Assembly (NCBI RefSeq): GCF_030272615.1
Contig: NC_081410.1
Coordinates: forward strand, 286,999,957-287,063,956
Length of the DNA: 64,000 bases
DNA from: Cryptomeria japonica
Taxonomy: Eukaryota > Streptophyta > Pinopsida > Cupressales > Cupressaceae
Direction of reading: 5' to 3'
The notes below the pieces were generated by a model, which saw only the letters and a program-made list of their open reading frames with translations, searched no databases and was not told where the DNA came from. Of this stretch, positions 24,901 through 36,900 are shown piece by piece. How positions within the stretch are numbered: position 1 is the stretch's first letter; each line of letters opens with the position of its first letter. The position numbers were made by a program, and so were the translations under genes.

Positions 24901-27900
24901 ACGTTTTTAAAAGAAAGAGTGAAAATGTTTTATTTTCCCTTGTCAGAACCAATAAAATACCGAAAGTAAGTTTTGAAGCACTGGCATTTATAAGAGCACA
25001 AAGCAAACTTCATGTAAGTTGTTTTCGCCAATGTTAGAACCGAGAAAAATACCAAACTAAGTGTCATCGCTTTTTTAAAAAAAGATCAAAACATAAAGCA
25101 AAGCAAAGTTCGGTCTTCTTTTATTGCAAAGGGAAGGATCGTAAAAAGTTTTTTTGCCTAACTTCGCAAATAATAACCCTGAACTTGGGGTTGAAACTTT
25201 AAATCAACTCATTAAAACACCGAAAAATCCAAGAACTTCACACTAAAGTTGAGAAAGGGTGCATTTTTTTAAAGAAACCAAGGATCAATGATATTTCATG
25301 CTTCTTTGACTTGGCATTAGTATTCCCCGATAAAAATACGAAAAGAATAAGCACATAACATTTTAAACGGTGTTTACAAACCTCAGCAGTTTTGAGGATT
25401 CGATATACAATTGTTTTGCCTTTGCATTCACTCTTAGTATTGCCAGAGTAAATCCCAAAAATCCTTGTAGCATCTGAAACACTTTAAATGATCCCGTGTG
25501 CTTCCTTCTTCTCTTCCCCGACTATTACACCGAAGTTCAATTGTCATTCACAAAGTACGATTAAGAAAAGAATTGTATTCTCTACGCAAGGCGTGAAAGG
25601 TGAAGGACAAATCATTTTTTCCTAGCAAGCAACAAGAAGCGCTCTGAAGGGAGAAAATCGCTGAAGAAAAGAAGGAAGAGGGAAGCCATCCAAAACAAAG
25701 AAGGGAAGCAACATTTCTAATGGTCTTTATGGCCTCCTCCAAAGGCCAAAGTTTGGGCCAATCAAACCTTCCAATCAATCCAAGTTGTCAATGGAGCAGT
25801 GAATTAGTTTCTTGAGCTTCGAGGGGGGCAATAACTAAATAGGGTGTTGTTGATCTGATGATAATGCACTAAGGCATGGTTCTATGGATACTAGAACTAC
25901 CAACAAGCTTTCAAACAATAGAGGTGAACAAGACCACACTTGGAAGCCATTCTAATGCTAACAGCGCCTTTGTCATGCTCCTTGTAAAAGGGGATGCGAC
26001 TGCCCAAAAAAGGACAATTGCTGCACTATATAGGCTTTGTTTCTGTAATAGGAGAACTGCATCTGGAAGGGGACTGTGGGTCTTGGTTTCTTATTACCCT
26101 CCATGCGCCTAGGTAGAATCCTAGCCTCCTCATTGAACATTAGGATTCAACAATGACTTTTGCGGTCCTTCAAGTTCAACTGATGAGTCTTCACTCCTAA
26201 AGAATTCATTTCAAACCAATGCAGCTCATCACTTCATCAAATCCTAAGACCTACTCAGACATAGTAGTGTTCACATCCTTCGGTGAACAAATGAAATATG
26301 AGATCATGATTAATCCCTAACCTATGTGATCATGCAAGATGGAGGATACGACGAAAGAGACTATTTGGGGAGATGCTTGGGATTGAGCATTACCATCCAA
26401 AACACCAACTAAGCCGGAGAATCCCCGGGACAAAGCCAGAGAAAGAATTCCATAGTTAGCATCCTGAGGACGCCCACGAATGGAGCCCATGAGGAAAGTG
26501 ACAAAATGGGACAGGCAAGGACCCTCAACACCACCACCGGCAACAAGTTGAACACAAGGACATGAAATTGAAGGCAAGTGCTTGCATAGAATGCTACAGA
26601 AGTATGCAAAATCAAAAAATACACAGCTGGAAATGACACAAGATGAATTTGTTTGTAAAGGTAATTGCTCCATTATAAGATGACTACTTGTGGGCCTCGC
26701 TTAATGTAATTCAAAAAGGGGACAAATGTTAGTTATTTCCCAACTACCAGGATTCACCTTTTTGTGCCTCGAGCTTAGTGATATCTTCTCTTCTAGTGAG
26801 ATTAATGAAAACAATTACAGGTAGTCGGAGGTCGCTGAAATCATTAGCCAAAAAGTTGTCAAAGCTTCTAGAAGGCAGATCAGAGCCATTGGATGGGTTA
26901 AATCATGGCCATTGATCCAGAATGTAAAATCTATAAAAGACCAGTGCCTCTCTCATAGTGAAGGGGTTAGATATTTTAGAGGTTAGAAGGTTAGAAGTAG
27001 CTGTAGTTAGGATAGAGTAGGATTGTTGGACAGAAAACGTTGTAATGGCAGTTGAAGCAAGTGAGTAAACATTGAAGCATGGTGTTTTTCCATTTGTTTT
27101 CTTATGTTAACAAGGTTTCTTTTCATCAGATTAGCGAATGTTTAGTAATTTTAATGATGAAATGTGAGGGTATTTAATTTGATCTCAAGTTCATACCATC
27201 GGAGGCATGCTCATTGTAGGTCGCCGTGCATGGTTAGTTTGAACTCGTTATTGTTCTTAATTCAAGTATGAGTGTTTGTCTCAGGTTGCGCCAGAATTGG
27301 GTGTCCAAATGAATATCCATAGTCTGAAAATCCTTTATTCCCTTGGAGCTTACACTATTCCTGTGGAGTTGTGAGTATATATCTGCCTAAACAGCAACTA
27401 GTTTATTTGAAGTCTATCTACCCACAGCACCAACTGATACCATCATTGTCCTTAGGATCTCTAAACCCTAATCCTTTTGCATTTATTTCCCCCAGTTTGA
27501 GAATCAAAGCATCGCCAAATGCAGGCCAGATTGCCAAATGCATAAATCCCCTTGTGTTTACCAGCAATGCACATCAACCGTTACGTTATCCTAAGCATTC
27601 AAGACCTAACAATTAGAATCTTAAGGTTATCCCTTTTGATTATTCCAAACACCTCTAGAGATTTCCTTATCCAAGAGAGAATAGGATACACTCAGCATTC
27701 TATTTTGTGTTGACCGAAAGAGCGTACTTATTAAGGATGGAATCAGCAGTACAAGGAAAGATCTTCTTTTGGGATGTCCCCAAGCTAGAGGCAGAAGAAG
27801 GAAATTTTAGTGCCCTGGTGAGCAATGATCCTCTTTCACGATTCATATGAATGATCAAAAGTCATCTTTTTTGTGAAAGGTAAAGTAGGCTTGGAGAAGA

Positions 27901-30900
27901 TATTGCTTCCGTCATGGTGTAGAATTCACAATGCTTCCCACTCCGAATTCACTTGCCTCCTATAACAAGAGGTTATCAATGGAATTAGATGCCAGTTCAG
28001 ATTGTCGATCCTATCTTGGGACGCGTATATCAGGGATAGAGCTTGGTATGCGTACCTTGCAACTGTTGATTGTATAAGACTACAAGAACAAGGCATTGCA
28101 ACATCATTCGATACTGAATGAAGCCAGTTGCAAGTCAATGACACAAGTCCACATGTGATCAATGTATTGCAGTGGATAGCCTTTCACACCTTGCACCTAA
28201 AGAGGAATATGCTACAGCTCCATCCCAAGAGGAAGAATCACAAGAAGATAGTGGAAGTGAGCCGGTTGAAACAAAAGTAGTGACGGATAATGATCAAAGT
28301 GTCAGTCCAGCAATCAAGGAAGACAATGATTCATATCCATTGCAAAAGGAAGAATTCCTGGAAGAATCGTCGCTCATGCTACAAAAGGAGATTTTTCAAA
28401 AAGAATCACAAGAGGTTTCAAGTAGAAGCCTTGAAAGAAAAGACAATCATATGGCGATGTTGAATTTAAACTGCAGAGTGAGCCCAAATATGAACAACAG
28501 TTTCAAGGGGTGCTCAAGGATATTATCACCACAATGCCATTAGAGGTTGTGCTGAAAGACCTCATGGAAGAAGCACAAGAGAAGTCACTACTGACATTGT
28601 TCCAAGACAAGCGAGTTGCTACGAGCAGCATGATTCATCATCAACTCCAACCTCCAGAACGATTATTGGAAGAGTGGCCAGCCGATAGCATGGTTCAACT
28701 TAATGATCAATGTGTTACAGTGAGTGCTAACTTTGCCTACCTTGTATTCAAGGAAGTCAAAGAAGTAGTGGAAGATGTTCAACCAGCAAGTTAATGTTAA
28801 GTGAAGGTCAATGTGTGGAGGCACTAAGGCATAAAGTTCTGCAAAATAGGGATACTTGTGAAGATCGTCCAGAGATTGAGAAGGAAATTGTAGCAAAGAG
28901 CATAGATGACTTAGAGAAGCATAAGGACTCACTAACGCTTGACACTTCACCATTTCAAGAACAAGGAAGTGAGCAATCATCCATGCTACAAGAAGAAGAA
29001 TCAAATGATGAATTTCAAGCCAGCCCGAAGGAAGACAATTCAAGCATTATTGAAGTAAATGATGAACAGTTCGAAGGGGCACTATCACTTAACATTGTAT
29101 ATCAAAAGCCACTAGAAGAAAATTTTGAAGATTAATCACTTAAGGAGACTCTCATTTTTGAAGATATGCTTATGGAATGTCATAAGGATGTGTGCTTTAT
29201 GCAACATATTGAACTTGTTGTCACCATGGAAGCAAATAACAAAGAGCAATTTGAGGTTGCACTACTTTCATTCCTAAGAATCCAGGAAGAACCAGCAAGT
29301 GAAAATTTGCATATCAAGGAAAATAGTGGAATGATCCATCACTAGTGGCGACCTCTTGAAGCAACTAACGGTCTCTCTTCCTGTGATGCATTAGTGAATG
29401 TCGACGAAACACTTACATTCGAGCACGAACTGTGTCATGTTGTCTGTTTCCTTAATCCTAGTCTTGAAAGTTATTCTGATTTTGATTATGAGGATTTTGG
29501 GGAAGCAACTTGCATTTGGATTGACCATGGACCCGATGAGCTGCCCCAATTGATCATTGTGTGTGAATGTTTTATTGAATATGAGAAATGCATTGAGAGA
29601 GCCTACCTTTTTGAGTTTACGGATGAGTTTGCTCATTTTCGAACCATCACCGTTGCCATGCTCTTGCTGCATAGCTTAAGAAGTCATGCAAAGTCATGTA
29701 CATAAGTCACCTCTTTCAGTCATGTCCACTCTAGGAGTCTTGTATATAGCTTGGAGTAGGTTTTCATTCTGTGTGCTTTAGTTTAGACGTTTTGTTGAGC
29801 CAGGTTGTTAAATTGCCTTGACTTATTTGACTCATGATCCTTCAGTGGTTCAAGAAGTTAAAACTTAGTTTGCTTTCTTTAGCTTAAGTTTGTTTGATTT
29901 AGTTTTAGTTTGCTTTAGGGTTAATCGTTTTGCTTAGTTTAGGTGTCCTAAGTGGGAGTCTTTGTTTGTGAGACAAGCGTTGGTGTTGTTTTCTCACACA
30001 CTAGCAAAATTTTGGATCTTATGTTCAATTCATTTTCTTGGATATATTCATGAAGTGCTTTACGGTCCGAGGTTGTTCCTCCCCAACTTCATTATTTGGG
30101 TAGGGATTTGTACTTGACTTGGAAGAGAATCGCTTATTGTGTCTTGATACCGATGTCTTTCTATCTCTATAGTTTAAATGCTTAATCAATTGCTCTGAGT
30201 CATTGTGGTTTCTTAGGTGAGGTCGTGGCTAGTGAAAAATCTTAAATCCAGCTTCAACATGACTGTAATTCTCAAACCCAAGTGAGCTTCATTGCTTACG
30301 AGCCAAAGTGTGAAAAATACTTGAAAGGAAAGCAATATATGAGAAAGAAGAAAAGAGAAAATAGAGAAAAGAGAAAAAATGAAATGAAAACGAAAAATCA
30401 AAGTGTTTGGCTTTGGGAATATGCAAGTAACTCCATCAAGGCTATAGACGCCTGGCTAGCAATGGAGCAATATGAAATTACAGCGATATCTTCGTCAGGG
30501 CTATAAACGCTCACTGGCAACAACGCTCTAGCCAAGATGCTTATGAAGTATGGACAAACTATGTAGCTATTCACAACAAATCCTAGTCGTCACATTGTTC
30601 TTGTGAGCCAGAATGAATACATTTGCACACACATGTAATCAAAGAATAAGTGCCTTGACCCGGTTCGGGATTCTTCTTCCACTTTGAGTATGCTTTCTAA
30701 GTGTGGATCGATTCTTGTCTTCAAAATGTTCAAGAACATTTATTCGAGGTGGCGCTAGATGTTGTGGCGTTTTCACACATCGCCCCATTGCAAATACGGA
30801 CCCCCACTTCTTTCTACTTTCTAGGTTAGTTGTAGTCCTTAATTTGGCTGAGGCAAGTTGCTTTTGGAGGATCGGCATTCTAGGTTTGCACTTTGGAGCT

Positions 30901-33900
30901 CAGTCATTGACCCCCTAAATGTGGATCTTAAGCATCCACGTTCGGTCATTCACCCCCCAAATGTGCACCTTACGCATCCAAGCTCAATCATTGACCCCCC
31001 AAATGTGCACCTTAAGCATCCAAGCTCGGTGATTGCCACCTTGAAAGTGCGCCTTAAGCACTTTAGTCACTTCCTTGCCCTAGTCTTGCACAACATTACT
31101 TTTTATTGAAAATCATCATTGTTTGACAAGGATGTTGCTAGGATCAAGTGATATCAAGTGAAGGAGGAGATCGGCTACTTCAAGTATATAATCAAATCCA
31201 CGAACTTAAGGTCTTTTTGCCACTTCCTTTGTCCTCCCCAATCAGCGACTTAAGGATTTTATTTGCTGAACAAGATCAGCTAGCTGGGCGATTGCATTTC
31301 AAATCAATGAAGAGGCACTTCCGTTGACACCTTCAAAGTGCGCCTTAAGGATTGCTATTTCCTTTGCTATACTGAAAGTGCACCTTATGAAATAGAGTAA
31401 TTTCTTTTGCTACCCTGGATGTGTGCCTTACGATTTTAACTACTTCCTTTGACCCCTTGAAAGTGCAACATAAGAACGAAGGTGATTTCCTTTGCCACCC
31501 TAAAAGTGCACCTAAAGGATTGAGTGATTTCCTTTGACCCCCTAGAAGTGCGCCTTAAGGATTATGTGATTTCCATTGACCCCCAGAAAGTGCGACTTAA
31601 GAGATTGATCACTTCCTTTGCTATGCTAAAAGTGTGAATTAAGGGTTGAGTGATTGCCATTGACACCTCCAGTCATTGAACTAAGGTTTTTGCAATGTAT
31701 TGTTTGAAATGAGATCACGATCATACTAGGTGCACTGCTCAGAAGGTGATTGCAAGATCGATGACAAGTTAGGAAAGAAATCAATCACTTCCAATGAAGG
31801 ATCAAATCCACAAGACAAGGAATTGACAGCATTTCCTTTGCTCAGCCAAAGCATTGACAGCTCTTGCTTTGCCCTATGAGATCCACACACTTCCTTTGCC
31901 ACCTAAAACCAATGCAAATCAGATATAAATCAGGCCTGAGACAAAATCAGACTCAAGATGCTGAAGAATTAAGTCAAAACGAGAGAAATCAGAACTAAAA
32001 TCAGATTTTTCCATGATCAGAAAATTCATTTCCAGAATTAGAGAAGGTAGTAGGAAGCTTGATTAAGTACTTTTGCAATGTCTTGATTCAAGTTATGTTT
32101 GTTTCCAGGTTTGATGCAAGTAGGATGAACATGCAAAGGAAGGTGATGAGGATCAGCTCCAAGATGAGGACTTATCAGCTCACATACAACATCAAGATTT
32201 CATCACATAAGCAAAGACAAGAGCCCAAGGATGACATTGTAGCACTTCAAGCCTCAAGCTCGTGCAAGGTAGCTGATGGGATCATCATCACAGATTATAA
32301 GGCAAGAGTGGGAGTCATCTACATCAAGGGGAGAAAACAGAATAGGAAGGCTCTAAGCTTGGAAACAAGGATTTCCACCGCATGAAGAACATAACATTGT
32401 ACAGGAAAGACTTCAAGATCAACATGAGGATGGCAGCGAATGCAAAGAACATGATCAGCATAATGATACGTTAGAGCACTTCAATTGCGATATGTGACAG
32501 GACATACATAGAAGGCTTTACCAGCGGGTAGAAGGATACAAGGAAGCTGCTCGAAGGAAAGGATTTCACAGGATCACACAACAAGATAGGAAGGATCAAA
32601 CATAAGCATCACAAGCAGCACTAAGGCGGAATTCCCAAACCAGAAGATGAAGGGTAAAATGATCAAGAAGAGATATGCCTCATTCATTTACAACTTGTGA
32701 TGAATTACAAAGGTTAATCAAGGTAAGGTGGCGCCTAGTCATCATTTATCCAATCACATCATTTCAAGCTAAGGCATCCAAATTCAATGCACCTAGCTTA
32801 TCCAACAAAGATGATAACTACCACTTGGGGACACAAAGTTCAATGCACCTACCATCATCATCTATTGGTCGAATTTCAAGTAGGGACATGTGTCCCATCA
32901 AATGTAATATTGTCATTGGTCAAACATTAGCTGTTTTGCAATGGGTGTAACTAAGCCTAATTACAGTTTCTATCTTTCAATCTTGGCCACTGATTGTGAA
33001 TCAATCTGAGCCACTCAATTGTAATAACAGCACTATATAAGGCTCCACTCTTTCATTTGTAAAGGTTAATATAGTAATAGAAAGTCAAATAGCAAGCAGA
33101 TAGTTAGAGTAGAGTAGGAAGAGAAGGCAAGGATTGTTGCCAAGACATTGTTTTTAAGAAGCATGTAAACTTCATTGAAGATATAGTGAGATTCATATGT
33201 TGATTCAGCAATTTGTATGGTCTCTGCTTCTTCTTTAATTTTCAAGTTGTTTAAATGAATCGAAGAACTTTGTGTATGATCAATGGTGAAATTCATACAT
33301 CCATACTACTAACACCTTGCTGATGGTAAAGTGCGTTGTGTAGTCAACTGGATCCATCTTAGCCAAGATTAACTTCCATTTCTACTTCTTCATTGATATG
33401 CTTCACCTTGAAGGGATCTATGCTTGTAGTGGTGATTTGAAAATCACAAGTTGTCCCTAGAAGATCATCGTAGCCTTGTGGAGATGTCCGCTGCATGTCA
33501 AAGCAAAGCTAAGTTGAGTTTCATCAAAGATTGTCCATTGCTCTTACATTCCTAGGATTAGATTAGATCTTTCTCAACCCTCATCCTTTTTCCATTTTTT
33601 TTTCCAAATCAAGTTAATTCCCACGTTCGAGCAACATTCAAGCATTCAACGTAAGTCCACTTTGTGATTCCAGCAATATCACATCACAAATGAGTCTATC
33701 CAAGAGCACGTTAAGACCTGACGCCTGGAACCTTGGAGTCGCCCCATTTGATCACACAGCTTAGCATTTGCGGAGTCATTGTTCAAAAGAGGATAGAATA
33801 CTTAGTATTTTATTCTGTGTTGCATAGAGCGTAAAAACACCATCAACAGGGTTGATGTTTCCCAGCTTCATGGGAGACTTGGTGCACAGTTGTATCCCAA

Positions 33901-36900
33901 GCCGTTATCTGATTTTGCCTCCACGAGGCACTACAAAATCCACAACGCAGCTAAGCATGAGGAGCTGAACTGCCTGACCTTTCTGTCAAGAGTTGAGTTA
34001 GCGCTGCAAGGAAAGATATTTTTCTGAGATATCCCCAAACCAGAGCTGTCCATCAACAAGATAGTCCCAACTCTCCATCAAGCACTGATGAATTTACCCA
34101 ATTTAGGGGTCTAATTGAGAACCAGTTTGGTCCCAAAGAAGAGATATGCTTGGAAAGTGTGCTATTACCTTGGTGGTGTAGAATTCATAATGCTCCTCAT
34201 TCTGAGTTCACCTGTTCATTATACTTAGAGGCAGTCAACCAGGTCAGATATCAGTATGGACTATCAGAATTACTAGAGGAATGCATCATAGATAAAGTGT
34301 GGAGTGCATACCTCGTTGCATACGAGTACAGAAGGATGTAAAACCACTATAGCGCCACACTCTCTGAGTATGAAAAGGAGTTGTCAAGCGCTAGCTAGGA
34401 CGAACCTACCACTCAAACTACAGCAGGGAATGACTTTGTATGCCTTGTACCTGAGGGGGAAAGTGCTGAAGAGGACGATTAAGTGAGCCTCGTGGATCAG
34501 CCAGACGTCGAAGAACAGTTTGTAGAAGCCCCACAAATGGAGGATGCATTCCATGAACCCGTTGGGGACATTTTTAGAGGTGAAGCTATTGGAAGGTCCT
34601 TGCTATTTAAGAACATGCTGACAAAAATGCATAAGGTTGCATGGTTTATGCAACCTGAAAATATATCAATAAATGAAGCACCCCACTATCCTAAGTTTGA
34701 GTTCAGGAATGATTTCCAACCTGTGCAGCCCGCTGCTGAATTCGATGCTGATTTGGACACACCGAACACGAGCGGGATCATACACCACCAGTTGTGACCT
34801 CCTGAATTTGTTGAAGCTCTTCCCCTATACAACACACTATACGACTCAAAAACACACCAAGTTGTTTCTTTCCTTTTTGTTGTTAGTTTTGAATGTTATC
34901 AGTTTGATGATGAATGCTTTGGGAAAACAACCTGTATATGGATCAACCTGTATATTGCTCGATGTCCTAGTTGAACCCGAGAGTAGCCTACTGAAAAATT
35001 TTCTTTCAGAATACAAAGACAAATTGGCCAAACTAAAGACTATACCCTTCACCCCGGTGTTGTTGCATGCACTGAGAAGTCATCCTGGCAAAGGGATTCA
35101 TGCAAATAGTCCACATTTTGTACAATCGATCTTTCCTTGTAAATAGTTGGTTTAGTTTTCTTTTTTGTTTCTAACTTAGATTTCCAGTTTTCCGATTTAG
35201 GTAGGTTTGCTTTGTTTGCTCTAGTGTAGGTTTGCTTTCGAAGGGGTTATCTCCCTGTCATTTTTGTAGGGGTATGTATGTTTTCCTTAGCTTTGGTGTA
35301 TGAAGTCAGGGTATTTTCCAGTCTATTTCTTGGTTGTCAACTTTGGTAGAGCACTTAATTGACAGTTGCCCCCATAGTCAGATCATTTGGTTCAAAGTTT
35401 ATTAATTTTAAAACTTTAGTTGCCTCTTGTGTCTTGTCACCAACATTGCGATCATCGCACATCTAACACTTAAAATTGCTTAACCCTGTTGTTTTGTCAA
35501 AGGGAAGTCATTGCAAGTGAAAAATTTGAAGCTCTGCTTCAACGACAAGTGTAATGCTCAATTCCACGTAGGCTTCATTGCATACAAGCCAAAAAACAAT
35601 GTGAAAAATAAGAAGAAAAAGAGAAAATCAGAAGGTAAGAAATTGAACAAGAAAGAAATATCAAAAATGCTTGGCTTTGGGAGTGCAGACATCGCTACCA
35701 ATATTCAAAAGAAAATTTACGGGAAATTGAGCAATCTTTGTGAGCTTACGGGCGATTAACCTTGCAGGGGCTATAAATTCTTGCTGGCAGCGAGCCAATA
35801 TCCAAGTTGCTTTTCAAGTTACAGTCACCCTACGTAGCTTGACATGACTGAACAATGATGTTTCAACTTTCTTTAAAGCTGGAATGAACTTCACTGCACA
35901 CACTTGATTCCAAAGATCGATCACTTGACTTAGTTTGCAACCTCATTTTTACCTTGAATTTGTCTTTTGTCATTTGGTCTGGTCTGTGGGGTCTTAACCA
36001 CAGATTCTGAGTTCGATCCAGATGGTTTTCCTTGAAATGTTCAAGAACATTTCCCAGCCAAGTCGCCATTTGTTGTGCTCTTCTAACATACTCGTCTCTG
36101 ATAGGGATCCCTATTGCCTCCAAATTGATCTGGGTATCCAAATTGCAAAATTAAATTGTTTTGCCTTCCAATCACCTTCAAACATGCCGAAAGTAATACC
36201 GAGTTTGTGTTTCAAGGCAAAGAAATGAAAAATCAAATTTTTATATGAGGCATAAAACAAAGCCTAAAGTCACATCCAAAGCCAAGAATAACCCCAAAGT
36301 TGCACTTAGAGCAAACAAGGGACAATTCGTTTTTTTTTGTTTGGTGTTGTTTGCTCAGGCCTCTTAACATCGCCGAAGATAGTCCCAATACAAACACCGA
36401 ATATGACGTCAGGACATATTGCAATCCAAATGCAAGTCAAAGATCAATCCTTCCTTTTCAACATGAAGTCATATGTCATCACACTTGTCAAAGCCTTGAA
36501 AAACACCGAAATGGTGTTCTCATTAAACGTTTTAAATGGAAAAATAATGAAGTTCGGGCGTTTTTAAAAGAAAAAGTGAAAATGTTTTATTTTCCCTTGT
36601 CAAAGCCGATAAAATACCGAAAGTGAGTTTTGAAGCCTTAGCCTTTATAAGACCACAAAGCAAACTTCATGCCAGTTATTTTCACCGATGTTAGCACCGA
36701 GAAAAATACCGAACTAAGTGTCATCACTTTTTAAGAAAAGATCAAAACATAAAGCGAAGCGAAGTTCGGTCTTCTTTTATTGCAAAGGGGTGAATCATTT
36801 TGCCGATAATAACCCTGAACTTGGGGTTGAAAGTTTAAATCAACTCGTTAAAAAGCCGAAAAATCCCAAAACTTCATGCTAAAGTTAGAAAAGGTTGTAT

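Larger units (their letters stand above)
27612..30759 (+). mobile_element. Internal region 2 of the long-LTR family
   Basis: PBS-like segment (27614), a leader to GAGCGTACTT (27728), then a jump into the middle of the conserved ORF. The ORF region is longer in its acidic middle than in the other copies. The region ends with AATGTTCAAGAACATTT and GGTGGCGCTAGA immediately before LTR C; the same AATGTTCAAGAACATTT precedes LTR B'. No enzyme domains. Confidence 0.7.
30760..33723 (+). mobile_element. Long LTR C
   Basis: 2964 bases from TGTTGTGGCG to CCTGACG (canonical CA end mutated), followed by PBS-like TGGAACCTTGG at 33726. Its start resembles LTR A (TGTTATGCG...CCCCATT...GACCCCC). It carries its own minisatellite (30900-31680) and TATATAA at 33034-33040. 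It is clearly more distant from B and B' than they are from each other, although it lies between them. Confidence 0.7.
33724..36070 (+). mobile_element. Internal region 3 of the long-LTR family
   Basis: 2347 bases between LTR C and LTR B': PBS-like segment (33726), leader, decayed conserved ORF (about 33842-35146), a conserved untranslated stretch, a small basic ORF, and the AATGTTCAAGAACATTT segment just before the next LTR. It is the only internal region with both ends in normal contact with LTRs and no large deletion seen. Confidence 0.75.
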
